The translations under genes were made by a program, and so were the position numbers. Positions 10,216-23,547 of a stretch of 64,000 nt of DNA are shown in pieces (position 1 is the first letter of the stretch; the number at the start of each line of letters is the position of its first letter). The notes under the pieces are model-generated. The model saw nothing but the letters and a program-made list of their open reading frames with translations. It was not told where the DNA came from and searched no databases. Source of the stretch: Lycorma delicatula (lineage: Eukaryota; Arthropoda; Insecta; Hemiptera; Fulgoridae); assembly GCF_047948215.1 (NCBI RefSeq), contig NC_134460.1:126555324-126619323 (forward strand), in the 5' to 3' direction.

Positions 10216-13200
10216 ATATATATTACTCGTATATATAAATTCAAGGAAAATTTACCTGTTTCATTTTCTAAATATAGGTTTGCACAATTCATATTTTGGG
10301 GCACCAGTAAAATTTGTTTTATGTTGTGTAAAATTTATACTGGGTACTCTATTTTTTTGAGTTTTTGTAGAACAAGAAATTTCTCTCTAAAATTTTTTCG
10401 ATTATAATTGATTTTTATTTCTTTTAACCAGCAGCTATTGAATTTTATTTTAACAAACTTTTATACTATTATTTTTGCAGTTGCTAACAACTTCCTTATT
10501 GTTGTGAATAAGCTAAGACTTCAAGTCGATACAAGAAACTAAATTATGTATATAACATGCTTAATCCTTACCGTATAATTTAGTAACGTACTATATTGTT
10601 GTTTTACTAAATTATATAGTAGTCCTATATTCTGTCATATGACATTGTTATCTACATGTCAACCAGTAATTCAACTTATGAAGAAACAGTTTATCATGTC
10701 AAGAGTACAATAATGCAAGTTTCTGAAGTACTAATGACATGTCATCCTCACTCTTCTTGTTGAGTGTAAAGTATTCTCACCTAGCAGGAAAACCTTGTCT
10801 CTATAATTTTACAGTTGTATGTGTTTAATATATATATATCCCGTGGACAGTGGTTTTTTAAGCAAATATATCACATGGAAATTTAAAATACATAAATTGA
10901 TAATTCTTCCTTATAAAATGCTGACACTGACTATTGGATGCAAAGTAAACAATTGTCATAAAATCTGAGCATACGGTTTGATCTAGGTTAGTGCAAAAGT
11001 ATTCTATACGAAAATTTATATTTATTACTAATAAAATTCTTCAAAAAGTATACTAGTTAATAAATTTCAATTAATAAATTACTTTTAATTAAAGATTTAA
11101 ACTAATTGTTTATTATAAAAAAGTATAATTACTATAATATTTTATTTAACAATGTCTAAGTATTTATTCGTCATAAATATGACTCATTCAAGGTACCTGA
11201 GATACAAGCGGCAAAAAGGTTGCTTTCTCTGAGATTACCATTGTTCTAACTCGTTAATGAGAAAAGTAAATTGCTTGTTATTGTTGTTGTTGTTTTTGTT
11301 AAGGTGTTGGCCAGACTTAAGGATCTGATTTGACAATCAAATTAAAGAAAAAAATTCATATAGACAAATGCCTTATGTTGCTTTATTTTCCTGTGCCCAC
11401 CGTTTTGTTTCTTTTTTCAGAACAAAATATATATCTTAAGAACAGATTGAGACATTTGGTGTACATGTACCTTTACAAAATAAATAATTTTAATTATTAA
11501 CAATAAAATTTAGTAATCATAGATATTATAATTAATTATTTTTAATTCAATTAGGGAAGGGAATTAAACAGGCACACAGTTGTCTGGCTACGTAATTTTT
11601 ACGATCCATTTTAATAATTTCAACTACATCTCAGCTGTTTATAGATTTGAACAAATTAGATATTATTTTGTTCACATTAAAATGCGTAATATTTTATTTA
11701 CAAATCATAATTCGTCTACATGAAAGTTTTTGTTTATTTTGATGTATTGAATCAGTTCCCTTTGTTTGTTCAGCACTTCCTGAAACACCCTGCGTGCCAT
11801 TTTCTGAAATGACAGATCTCGACAGGTCGTCTTTAACCAATTTCTTATAATAACTAAAATATATTTGTTTGCATTTGAACTCAGATTGTTTGAAACTAAT
11901 CAAAATTGATTGTAATTCACTTATAAAGCTAATAATATTAGAATTATTCATAATAATAAACTAAAAATTAGAAAATAATGATTTGAGAAATAAGAATATA
12001 AGAAATGTTTAAAAAAGTAGTTTTCGTAAATCAGGTAACTCTTGCTTGATCATATGGGTAAATGTCAATGAGATTTATCCAATTAAAAATTAAAATATTC
12101 AAAACTTCAAAAACATGATGTTCAATCCATGTATTTCTCAGTCAATATTCAAGACTTTTGTCTTATTTTATTAGTTTATATTAACATTACTTATCAGGTA
12201 GAAGCATAAAAGCATAATTACATAATAAAAAATACTTTTGCACCTTCAACACTTTCTTGTATAGGTAATCAGCTTTAAATTACAAAAACAAATTTATACA
12301 TTTAAAAGTTATTAGTTTTTCTTGTTAATCATTTAGTATTTTAGAAAGGAAGACCCACCAGTATAATGTATTATGTACAATTACATATGTAATACTAACA
12401 TTGTTTAAATATGTATCTCAAAAGCCCATATGGATCTTAATATAATTTGGCACAGCAGCAGTTAATGTTGTAAATGTTATTTTTTTTACCCATCATCCTA
12501 CATAAATTCTGCAACTTAAAGTTTACCACTTTCTTAAATTCCAAATATGTTTAACCCATATCAGCCGTCATATGGAATGCATTTTAAAATACTTTAAACT
12601 TATCAGATTGAGGTATTAATGTATAGTTTAGATATATCTACGAGAACGCTTCATTTCTTAAAGAAAATTTTACATGGTTTGATTTGTCTAAATCTTTCAC
12701 TTTTATATCAGTCATTTTTTTTTTTTAGATGATTTTGAAATTCGTTTGAGACTTAAAGGTGGATTAATATCTCTTGGCAAGTACAGCCTTATTATCTGCA
12801 TATGTTGCGACGATAGTGAATGTTGTCAGTTTTATTTTCTGATAAATCAAATATAAATTGCGTTTATAAAAACGGGCTCAGAATACTGCTTTGGGATACC
12901 CTAGAATTTACTTTGCGAATTATTTAAATAAATATCGTTACAGAATTTTTAATTTATGTATTGTTTTATTAGATTGAAAATATCTAATTAATTTAGTTTG
13001 TTTATTCTTCAAATTCAATTTTTTTATTATACACATTATTTTATGTAAAATAAATTTATGTAGTAAAACTACGTTTTACTCTTGTGTACATACGCGCTTA
13101 TTTAGAATGACTATAATAACTCAATATTCAGTTTATTTTGTTTGACAAAGGATTCGTCGAATTTGCGGTACACATTTATCCTTCTGTGTAAACTTTTATT

Positions 13201-14574
13201 GATTGGAAATATCTGAAGCAAATTCTAGTTTGACATACAACATCAAAGAGTTAATTTTATATGTATAAATAACAGCGGGGAATGAGTTTTACCTGCGTAA
13301 CATGTTTTATAGATTCTTCCTCATCAGCCGATAGTATTGTATACTTGCCTGTAACATATTACTTTTATATTGTAGGCTATTGATTTGCTGAGGAAATAAA
13401 GTCACTTTTCTCTTTCATGATCCAATTCACGTTCTTTGAACTTTAAAATGGCTTTTAGCTCTCGTGTCAGTAAATAAGGAAGAAACAAATACGATAAATT
13501 AGTTGTTCTTTTTTTATCTAAACACATCTACGTGTAACAACGTATAATATTGATTTAGTTTTATTTATGTAACCTTTTAAAATGTTCACCTGAAAGGTCT
13601 GTGAAAATAGAGTATTACAAAGGAACTGTTTTATTCATCCGTTGTTTTAACAGGTTATCAGTTATTATGCATTGATAACCAGGTTTATTAAAAAAAAATA
13701 GATCCTTAAAAATTTGATACATATTTCAGCTAAAAACTTCAATGAAGATCTCAGTCCTGTTAAAAAAAGAAATACCATGTAGAGACAACATGTTACATAA
13801 ATGTAAAACAAAATTACAACTAGAAAGAAAAACATGCGCACTTAGACGACTGTTTGTTATAAACCTCTGAAAATACAGAAAATTCGTACCCAGAATTAAC
13901 AAAACCGAGTAGCACACTAATTAAATTGCAGTGACTGCGTAAAAACGACATTCCTCAGAGTGAATGCATCCATACAAAGTATTACACGCAACAAAAGAGC
14001 CGTTTCCAAAAATCATTTCGCAGCAAATTCACAAAAATACAAAAAATATAATCACAACATGAAAATTTCCAAGTATAAAATTCATAAACTCAACAAAGTC
14101 AAGAAATATGAAATTTATAAAAATATATGTTGTGTATTTGACAAAAACAATATATTAAACTAACAAACGTAATTTAGTTGAAGTAAACGTCTATCACTAT
14201 CGATTTTAATATTAAAACCATTTAAACCTTGATCATTTCAAAATTTCTTAATCATTTTAATAGATACGCTTATAACAGCGACACCTATGGCACCACTACG
14301 AGTGAACAGATGATTTTCCAATAATATTTTCGGGAATTAATTATTTATGCATGAAATTTATATGATCTACATTATATAGTTTGATTTACATTGACAATAG
14401 CATATTCATTGATAACTATTCGTAAAAATATAAATTTTTAGCGTTAAAAAATGTCAAAGTTTTCAACCCAATATAGGCTAAGGCTTTGCTAGTGTACAGT
14501 AGAATCCAATCCAGTAGAACACTATAAAAAGGAGCTTTTTTCCGACTTTTCGAAGAGAAGTAAGGTATTATTTT
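10216..14574. other. AT-rich non-coding DNA
   Basis: Over 4 kb with no recognised gene, RNA or transposon. Frames at 11694-11951, 13726-13917 and 13960-14163 lack domain similarity and have a composition expected by chance. It could be intronic. Confidence 0.5.
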
Positions 14575-14850
14575 CGTTCGCACCCACGGTGGGATTGGGA
14601 AGTGAAATTGAATTTTCTTTACACGTTTCAAGGTATGAGGAGTACGAAAAATACCATTTACTTAAAATTTATTTTCCTTATATATATTATAAAATTTGTG
14701 ACTCGAAAATCTCCAAAATTACTAGATAAATTTCATTGAAATTTAGAGATGCTGTAGTATTGTAATTAAAATTATGCATATGAAATTTGATGAAGATTTG
14801 TTGAGTCGTTTTTGAGGTATGCTCAATTTAAGTTTGACAATAGACTACAT
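14575..14850 (+). repeat. Interspersed repeat family E, copy 1
   Basis: It matches the reverse complement of 20420-20700. The best block is TGCATATGAAATTTGATGAA and the flanking GATTTGTTGAGTCGTTTTTG, followed by TGCTCAATTTAAG. It is non-coding, old and of unknown superfamily. Confidence 0.55.
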
Positions 14851-15416
14851 AACCTCAATTTGAGATTATGTTGACTTCATATTGGTGTATTCTTCATACG
14901 TGCTTATGCAATGAGTTAGAATGGTGACAAAGTTTAAACTTGATGCTTGTATGTAGTAGGGTCGACTCATTATTTTTAATTATTTCATCAAATTACGGTT
15001 TTAATAATTTAATTTTCTTGTAATCAGAAAATATTTTTTCATATTAAATTAAAAAAAAAAACAAAATATTATACCTCTTTTATTCTTCTCGTTTAATTTG
15101 TTTTGTATATTTCTTGCGCAAAAATATAAAAAAAAATATTTCTTCAGAATGAAATAACAAAATGTTGGTCTTATTGCGTTGAAATGCATAAGAATTATTT
15201 TAATTTTTTTTTAAGAAAAATACATTTAAAAAAAAACTTAAAAAATTGTCAGATTTATAAAATTAGTTTTTTTAAATTATGAGAAGCGTTAATATTTCAA
15301 AGCGTACTAAGTAAAATTTATAAGTAAGGGTTTTTATGGTAACGTTGTTATATATGTCAAAAAAGATGTTAAGAATGTAATTTTGACAACACACTTCTTC
15401 AAGATTTTCTGAAGAA
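14851..15416. other. AT-rich non-coding DNA
   Basis: Nothing recognised up to the target duplication of the next element. Confidence 0.5.
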
Positions 15417-15993
15417 AAAGCCCCGGTAATTATTTAGTTTAGACTCCTCACCCCGAAATCACAAAAAAAAAAAACATATCAAATTCATTCAAAATGAATA
15501 TTTATTTATTTAATGATGTATTATTTTGGGTGTCGGAAAATAGAAAATTAATAAAAATTTACATAGTGATACAAATAATAAAAAAAAACGAAAACTCAAC
15601 AAAATCGCAACAGAACTACTAAAAACGAACAACAAAATGAAAAAGTAACAGAATTATTAACAGAAATGGCAATAATAACCACGAATACTCGGAGCAAGAA
15701 AAACGCAACCGCAGGCATCAACAACTGAACACAACTAATTAATTATTTATTACTTAAATAATCAAAACATTACTGTTGATTAGTCAACGTTAGCGAGCGT
15801 AGGTTAAGTTTGGTTAGATTATATTATCTATTTTCATGTATCACTTGTATCACTATGTAAATTTTTACTAATTTTCTATTTTCCGACACCCAAAATACAT
15901 CATTAAATGAATAAATATTAATTTTGAATGAATTTGATGTGTTTTTTGTGATTTATGGATAAGGCACCTCAACTAAATAATTACCAAAGCCCC
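15417..15993. mobile_element. Foldback MITE with 8-bp target duplication
   Basis: The element spans 15425-15985 (561 bp) between perfect copies of AAAGCCCC at 15417-15424 and 15986-15993. Its ends begin GGTAATTATTTAG, inverted at the right end. The arms are long: about 15425-15574 pairs with 15845-15985, with small indels, and shares GGGTGTCGGAAAATAGAAAA. The ~270-bp core is A-rich and non-coding. An 8-bp duplication fits hAT, P or Merlin-type transposition. GG termini would suit Merlin, but no transposase is present to decide. Confidence 0.88.
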
Positions 15994-16280
15994 TTATAAA
16001 ATGTGAAGTATGCTTTACAACATGACATTTATGATTAATAATTGGTACGTGATGGAGATATATTACTTTTGTTTGGTAACTCGCTAATATTATGTGTTTA
16101 TGATTAAGATAAAAGAACGGAACTATTTGTTCACCCGGTTAACTTCTGATTTAATATTCCTAACCATTTTCGTGTAGGCTTTGTATAGCAAATGATGAAT
16201 ATGCAGATGAAACCAATCTCTAAGCTGAAAATTTTTATATTCGTGGATTTTATTTTATTAGCCATAAAAAATGTTTTTTC
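15994..16280. other. AT-rich non-coding DNA
   Basis: Nothing recognised. Confidence 0.5.
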
Positions 16281-16648
16281 ACCAAGAAACAAGATGAAAT
16301 TTATACTGAAATCAGTCTAGCTGGTATTCAACATGACTGCATAAATTTTTTTAAATATAAAAAATTAAACGTAGCAACGTAATCAAAATGTTATGTTTTA
16401 AACGGTTTTTTAATTTTTTAAATATGTAGTAATTTATTTTACCAGGAAACAAAATGAGCCTTTTGATAGTATTAACACAAAAGTACTAAAAAATAAATTT
16501 AATTTATACTGAAATCAGTCTAGCAGTTTTTATGGTATTCAACATGACTGCATAAATTTTTTTTAAGTATAAAAAAAACTTAGCAACGTAATCAAAATTT
16601 TATCTATAAGAAGGTTTTTTAATTTTTTAAATATTTAGTAATTTATTG
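16281..16648 (+). repeat. Imperfect tandem duplication
   Basis: Unit 1 (about 16281-16440) and unit 2 (about 16441-16648) both contain, in the same order, ACCARGAAACAARATGA, TTTATACTGAAATCAGTC, GGTATTCAACATGACTGCAT, TAGCAACGTAATCAAAAT and TTTTTTAATTTTTTAAATAT. Unit 2 has an extra ~45 bases after its start. It is non-coding. Confidence 0.8.
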
Positions 16649-16730
16649 TTTCCAATAATTTGAAATATTGATAAGTTCTTCAATGTTAATAATTTTTACG
16701 ACTATTATTAGTAAGAAAAAATATATATAC

Positions 16731-16794
<64 letters not shown>
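16731..16794. repeat. Compound (GT)n(AT)n microsatellite
   Basis: About ten GT units (16731-16750) run directly into some 22 AT units (16751-16794). The frames translated through it are artefacts. Confidence 0.97.
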
Positions 16795-16798
<4 letters not shown>

Positions 16799-17568
16799 AA
16801 TAAACCTCTGTAACAGAAGAAATACCAACTGCATAGTTACACAACACAGGAATAAAATAGTTTAAAAATATAGTATATATAAAAAAAATATATATTTTAA
16901 ATATTAAAAAGAACATTTTCTTTAATTATTCATACGTACATATTCTCAACTTTTTAACAATACTCTTGTAAAAAACGTCATCATACTAGCTTTTATAATA
17001 TCAAAGAGGAAAAAATTATAAAAAACTTTAAGAAAAAGAAAAAAATAAGGAGGTGTCTTTTAAATTTAAAAAATCTTGCTTTGTTTTACTTCTATTATCT
17101 AGTCCGTACTGTGTACGTACGTTTGTATGTATGAATAATAGTAATATTAAAAATTATTTATTCTTTTTTAGTGACCCCCTAGGTATGCTTGATATAGATA
17201 TTGCAGTAGCGCTTTGTGTTATGGGCATTTGAGTTACTTTTATGTATATATGGGCGCCCACGCTTGTATATTAATTTATTTTATACCTGTATAGTAAGTA
17301 CAATTTATCTTCATCTAAACTTTACATTTTATTTTTCCTTACATATTTTTCATAGCAGTATAGTATACTATGTAATTTAAACATCAAAAAGATCAAAACC
17401 AAGTAATGTTAGTAAAAGGTATTTATTTATTTTTTTATTGTTGTAGATAAATCACTAAATAATTGATTTTTATATTTTGCATTCTAAGAATATCCTTTTA
17501 ACCTTTTATGCTATCCAGTTTTAGTTATTATTAAAATCTCTTTCATTTAAGAAAAATATTGAATTTTG
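16795..17568. other. AT-rich non-coding DNA
   Basis: Nothing recognised. Confidence 0.5.
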
Positions 17569-17842
17569 TATATAGGATGATTCAAGAGAATAGGGCTAAA
17601 AATAAGAAAAAAGTTCATATAAATATAGGTCCGAAAACGCTTCGTTAGCGAGAGCGAGTTATACAGGGTGAAAGATTTCGCCCGATTTTCAGTTCCTCCG
17701 GGTAAATTAAGGCTTTCTGAAATTGTGGGAAGGTCAATTAAGGGGCAAATTCAATTGTTTCTTATGGCTTTTGAGTTGGGAAATCGAAAAAAATAGAGAA
17801 CCCAGAACCCAGAACTATATATCTCTTAGTTTCTAAGATATC
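17569..17842 (-). repeat. Interspersed repeat family B, copy 2
   Basis: It is the opposite-orientation partner of 1727-2016. This copy keeps TATACAGGGTGA and GATGATTCAAG-type words often seen near insect transposon ends. It has no coding capacity. Confidence 0.6.
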
Positions 17843-20419
17843 CCATGTAAAACGCCAAAAATAAGGTCGAAAAACACATTTTTTTTACGTTTGACGTACA
17901 ATAACGTTGTTAAATTGGCAATAAATCATATTAGTATTAATAATATTAATATTAATCAATTAGATGATTTCATTTATGTTAAGCATTTTTAAAAAAAAAA
18001 TATTATTTTTCCTCTAAACAAAATCTGTAATTTAAATAAAAAACGTTAATCAAAAAACTATTAACCTGATTTCTAATATAATTTTATATTTATATATATA
18101 TAACATATAAATTTATATATTAAAATTTATATATATAAAATATAGGTTGATGTAATTTAAACTGATGATTCGAAACGCGGTGGTTTAGTTAAGTGTGCTT
18201 TTGTGGTCCGTTAGGACGCTTAAATGTTCGTTCTGCCTTACCAACCGGCATATTTACTGCTGGGCTTTAAGCCATACTCATGGGCCTTATATCACGTTAC
18301 GGATAGATGCCATCTTGCTCTCTTGTATGCTGTAATTCAGTAAGTGCACTTCAAGAATGTTTAACAATTCTGTTTGTCATCCAATAATTTTACAAGCGCA
18401 CTTCCGTTATTTGTTGGAAATCAGTAATGTACGATTCAGTTTCTGTTTCATTCGTAGTCGCGTAAGAATTTCAAAATGAGCCGATTTAGCGCCAAAGAAC
18501 TTGGATTCGAATAATTATCGTAAATCTTGTTATCAGTTCTGGTTTATTTAGAATGATTTGAAAACATGGTTGGCCTTTGTCACCCAATAAGTAAAGAAGC
18601 ATTAGAGATACGCTGTTGTTATTGAAATTCAACATTCTGAGATAGCGTGCTTGACAAAACCGTCTTCTACCATTTATGTTTTGAGCTAAATAATTGTCAG
18701 TATAGTTCCTTTTGTTCTTCTTACTTTTATACGTTAAATATCTTTTGAATGAAGAAATTTAAACCGGTAAACAGAATTTGTATGTTGTAGGCGACAATGT
18801 GAGCAAAATAGGCAAAATATATAAGTTTACAAAAACATTAAATTGCAGTCTCGAATATAGTTTAAGAGTATTATTTTTATCACTTTAGATGGAGATCGTT
18901 TTATATTATCGATGAATTAATGTTAGTTTTTGTATACACAGATGCAAATAAAAAGGTTAAAAGATCTAACAACAAAATTGTGATACTTTCCTAGCATTGG
19001 TTGTTTATTCTAATAAAAGTAATTATACATGAAAAACACTACTGAAGATTTGTTTTTTGGAGGGGTAATTTATGATGAAGTAAAAATTGTAAAATATAAT
19101 GAAGTTTATTGTAAAATTATCATTGTTTAAAAGAACCAAAAAAAGGTTTTTGAAGATTCAAAAAAATCTGTATTTTTATTTTTTCAACTTTCCCAACTCC
19201 AAAATCACCTTCCAAGAATGTTTTTTTTTATTTTTATACGTTTATGATGGAACACTAGATTGGAAGTTTAGATGGTTTTAAACAACATTACGCTTTCTAT
19301 TGGGATTGTCAAAAACGACATTAATTGTATTTCTTTTTTTTGCGTTTATGCTTTATTACTATTTTAAATTCTCCATAAATATACAATATACAATATAATA
19401 TAATATACAATATACAATACACAATACAATTGTACTTGTATCATTGTATAAAAAATAAATATTGTTCACTTGTTGTAAATATTGTTTATTTTTTCCATTA
19501 ATATTGTTTATTATAAGTTTGTTTTTAATACATTTTTTACGTATATGTTTTTTATTAACTTTTTCAGTACTGTCTGATTCTTCTGATGTTTGTATAATAA
19601 TTACTATCAACGCCTACTCAAGTTTAATTTTAAAATAATTTTTTTTTGTACAGGGTTTTTGAATTGTGAGGTTGTTTTTCAGTTCATTACATGCATACAT
19701 TAACATGCGTAATAAATATTATTGTTTTTATATTTTGAATACAATTTTATTTTAAAATTAGTTCTTTTTTATTCTATTCACAGTTAAACTTTGTAAATGA
19801 TTGATGTTTTAAACCTGTCATGGTTTGTTATATTTATTTTCGGTGTAGTACTTTTATAAAATAGTAATGTATTTATTTTTTTGTTTTCATATGCTGCTTC
19901 TTGCAACATTTTTTATACTTTTACTTGTTTATTATTTACTTTTTTTATTTTTAGATGTCTTGTAAGAATATGTGTTTTAGTTATATTTACTTAGGGTTTT
20001 TTAATGTATTCAATAATCTTTCAGGTTTTTTACCCAAGAAATAAAAAAAAAACAATAAATTACGCACTACTTTATTTTTTCAATACGTCTTCCATAAAAT
20101 ACATTATCGTTTTTATTACGAAATACACTTCTTTAAATTTTTATCTATAAACAAATGTTAAAAAAAGTTTCTTATAAATGATATTCTGCATGAAAAAGAA
20201 AAAACTAATTTTGACCACTTATTTTAACTTTTTTCATGCCCGTAATAAAACAACTTTTGCACAATTCTGCGCAAGAAGACAGACTTTCATTAATTTAATT
20301 TGATTTTAATATTCTTTTAATTTGGTATAATATTGTTAACAACAGTTACTCAGATGATGAAACGTCAACTTTCCAACTTGCAGTATCATAACGAACCACG
20401 ATTCTAACTAGCTCCGCTC
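17843..20419. other. AT-rich DNA with one unassigned island
   Basis: Mostly featureless AT-rich sequence. A less AT-rich island at about 18165-18700 contains ATGAGCCGATTTAGCGCC near 18476, a short open start that stops after about 11 codons. It may be a decayed element or untranslated exon, but no family is recognised. TACAATATAATA-type repeats lie near 19380-19430. Confidence 0.4.
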
Positions 20420-20700
20420 AAATTCTTTCAACCTTAAATTAAGCATAATTCAAGAACGACTGTACCAATCTTCATCGGATTTTCATATGCACAACTTCAG
20501 ATTCACTACCATAATATATGTAATTTTCAGTGAAATTGATGCAGGCTTGGATATTTTTGAATCACAAAGTATACAAGGAAAGCCCAATTTAAGTGAATAA
20601 AAGTTTCATGCTCAGTGTACTTTAAACTTTAAATTGATGGAAGTTGGGGGAGTGAAAATGAATTTTCACCCCTCACTCCCATCAATAGCGACCGATAGTA
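20420..20700 (-). repeat. Interspersed repeat family E, copy 2
   Basis: It is the inverted partner of 14575-14850. It also contains a local hairpin near 20645-20690, where GGGAGTGAAAATGAATTTTCAC is followed by CCTCACTCCC-type sequence. It is non-coding. Confidence 0.55.
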
Positions 20701-21393
20701 ATATGTTCATTTCTACGAAAAGTGGGTAAAAAATAATAAAATAAGAGTAGAAAATGATTGATGATGAGTGTAATGATTACAAAAGCGTACAATATAATAT
20801 TCATGCGTTTGTTTGGTGTGTTCAAACAGAAACTTCAAATATGTAGCTTCTTTTCTGTTAATAAATTTCTTGCACTTTTAATTAGAATCTTCGAAATCTG
20901 AATACGAGTAAGTGATATTAAAATCGATTATAATAAATAAAATTCAGCAAAGATATATATAAACTATAGCTCATGAACCTAGGCATTCTGTGATTATAAA
21001 ATCCTCACGCAATCCATGAGTTTGGCTAGTAAAATATATCTTAAACATCTTTGAGTAACTCATATCTATCTTTGTAAATCAGTCGGTTAACTATCGAGAT
21101 CAAGTTACCGGGCCGCATACAAACACAGTGGAAAGTCTATTTGCAGGAGCGAAAAGACGGAATCGTAAGGAGTACGGTAAATCGAGATCTATACTAGATT
21201 CCTATTTATGCTATTATTATTATTTATGCTATTATTCCCATTTAGCGCTAACGTAACATCGACTGGGACCGTTCGATCAAATTTTGCAGGATATTACCAT
21301 GCTTTGGCCTCCAAAAAAGTGAATATAACTAGACTTACTTTTACTACGAGTATTTTAATAACAATTTAGGAAATGAATCCACTTTCCTATGCG
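20701..21393. other. Unassigned sequence upstream of Jockey fragment
   Basis: Mostly AT-rich. The last 300 bases are less AT-biased and may be decayed Jockey ORF2, but no motif could be read before about 21394. Confidence 0.35.
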
Positions 21394-22260
21394 CGGTGTA
21401 CTGTCCAAATAAATCAAAGCATGTCACATTCGCCATGCGAAAGAGTAGCTGTCTCAGTGTGTACTTGGATGGTGTTTTGATCCGACAAGCAGAGAGTGTG
21501 CGGTACCTAGAACTTCACCTATTTTGACCTGAAAGTGTCACATGAGGATGAAGAGAAGCAATAAACGCGAAGTGTAGTGAATTACATTGGCTACTACGGG
21601 GAAACTAAGACCTCACGTTATCTAATACAGTACTGATTTATAAGGTTTCTCTTCGACCAATCTGGACGTATGGTGTGGAGTTGTGTGGAGCAGCAAGTAA
21701 TAGTAACATAGCAATCATTCAACGCTTCCAAAACAAAGTAACGAAGGCAGTTGCAGAGGCACTGTGGTTCACGCGGAATGATGAAATTCACGAATATCTA
21801 CAGCTTTCGACGGTTCGTGAGGTTGCACGACAGCGCAGTGTTAAATACCAGCAACTAATTGAAAATCACGTCAACCACTTTGCTATCAATCTGCTCGGTA
21901 ACATCAGGGATATCCGAAGGTTGAAACGCCTTCTTGTGCTCGAGTTAGGGGCTACTGCATGACAGTTTGGTATTTGACAACGCGAAATCTAGTGGTTTTG
22001 CTTTTTATTATTATTATTTTTTATTTATTAATGTTTAGTTTTGTAGACGATGAAGTGTTGGCAGAAATATTTTTTGAAGATTTAGGATTGGACTTTAAGA
22101 TTTAATATTGGACTTTTAAGGTTACTTATAACTATTAATATGAATCGCTTATTTGGGAATTCCTTAAGAATCCCTTATCTTGTGCTTGTTGTCAATTGAC
22201 TTACTTATGGTTCCACTTAGGGAGCCGATTATAAATATACTGGTTGTTGAAAAAAAAAAG
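21394..22260 (+). pseudogene. Jockey-clade LINE 3' fragment
   Basis: From 21394 the translation shows NKSKHVTFAMR, LDGVLIRQAESVRYLELHL, and after frame breaks YKVSLRPIWTYGVELCGAAS, then SNIAIIQRFQNKV. This is the end of the palm/thumb and C-terminal region of Jockey-type ORF2, where the usual text is NxTKSxHVTFTxR, YLGLHLD, LKPIWTYGIQLWGTAS and IEIIQRFQNK. The last open part is 21675-21963, ending in TGA. A ~290-bp 3' UTR ends in a ten-base A run near 22250-22260. It is 5' truncated and frame-broken. The cysteine in ELCG replaces the usual tryptophan. Confidence 0.85.
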
Positions 22261-22807
22261 TTTCATTACGGAATTATAATTTTTCAGACAAAAACCATAT
22301 GTATATATCATAATTCTGTTCATAAATAAAATTTTCGGAATTAAAATTTATTTTAATATTTCCAATGTTATTATTTGTTAAATTCAAGTTAATTATTAAT
22401 TAAAGTTGCTGACAATTTCTAGTAATTGTTAATAAAGTGTTAGATATCTAATGTAAGAAATGATAAAAGATGAATCTAATTAAATGTTGAAAGAGAATAG
22501 AATTAATAGGAAGACTGAGTAAGTGAATGAAAAATAAAGTATGAGTGAGAGAGTAGAAAGATTGTTATTCAAATAGTCTATGTATACAGCTAGCTGGTTT
22601 GATGAAAGGTTTCTCTTGCGTTTGTTAATTACTACCTATGAAAATGCAACCTTATTAATCATGAAATCTATTTTACGATCCCTTTCTACTTTACCGTATG
22701 AGTATTAAATAATTAAATTTTTTTCTTAAGCTTATAATAATTACTTATGGACTGATTTTAATTTTTATATATTTTGATTAAAATAAATTTAATCAATTTT
22801 CACTTTT
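22261..22807. other. AT-rich non-coding DNA
   Basis: Nothing recognised. Confidence 0.5.
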
Positions 22808-23547
22808 ACCTTCTAACTTTTTTTTAATGCTTTTATTTACAGTCGCATTAAAAATTACAGTCACTAGCGACTAAAGTAATAGTATCATATACTGTTACAT
22901 AAAACAACAAAAATAAACAATAAAGAAACAGGAATAATAAAGAATAAACGTAGACAAGTAACAAAAACAAATACAAACTGAAATACATAAATCAGACAAA
23001 AATCACTAAATTGTGTTTTTCATACCACTGTAGGAGGGAAACCGCAACAGACCTTTTCATACCTTCTTTCTGGTTTAGTAGAAATTTCATATCTGAACCA
23101 AGGTCTAAGTTTTGTCGGATGGTTCCAAAGATTGGGCACTCAAAGAGCAGATGGTGCACGGACCATTTGATCTTGCAAGCCTCACAGATCTTCTGAGGAG
23201 AGCCAAATAGATGAGAGTTGGCAAGCCTGGTGTGTCCAATCCTTAACCGAGATATGATGACTTGGTCTCTTCTGTTCGGGGAAAGAGGTTTCTCGAGCAC
23301 ATTCTCCCGGATGTTAAGTTATGCCGTGGGAGAACTCAGCGGCTAGTACCTATTTCACTGAGTCCGTAATTTTACACGGATTATTCTCATGAAGTCTCTC
23401 TCACATGTCGATTGTACTCGGATGCCATTTATTGCAGCTCTCTTGGCAACCTCATCGGCCCGTTCATTCCCGAGGATGCCACAGTGGCCAGGGACCCATA
23501 CAAGTAACACAGTCTTATTTATCCTTGAGAATTTAACCTTCTAACTT
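22808..23547 (-). mobile_element. I-superclade LINE 3' fragment with RNase H
   Basis: The body (22820-23535) lies between ACCTTCTAACTT copies at 22808-22819 and 23536-23547. On the minus strand it opens with an RNase H end, VWVPGHCGILGNERADEVAK, supplying the conserved His and late Asp. After frame breaks it continues as the typical C-terminal region at 23300-22992: RRDQVIISRLRIGHTRL and a zinc-finger-like CEACKIKWSVHHLLFEC. A short 3' UTR follows with AAATAAA just before a T8 run at 22819-22826, the poly-A tail on the minus strand. RNase H plus this tail is typical of the I/Nimb/Outcast group; the exact clade is not resolvable by eye. Confidence 0.9.

Noticed and set aside
13960..14163. 67-codon Lys/Asn-rich frame
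   Set aside because: Composition expected of A-rich DNA; no motif or repeat partner.
16643..16865. Overlapping frames on both strands through the GT/AT tract
   Set aside because: They translate a microsatellite (alternating Tyr-Ile and Thr-His) and have no coding signal.
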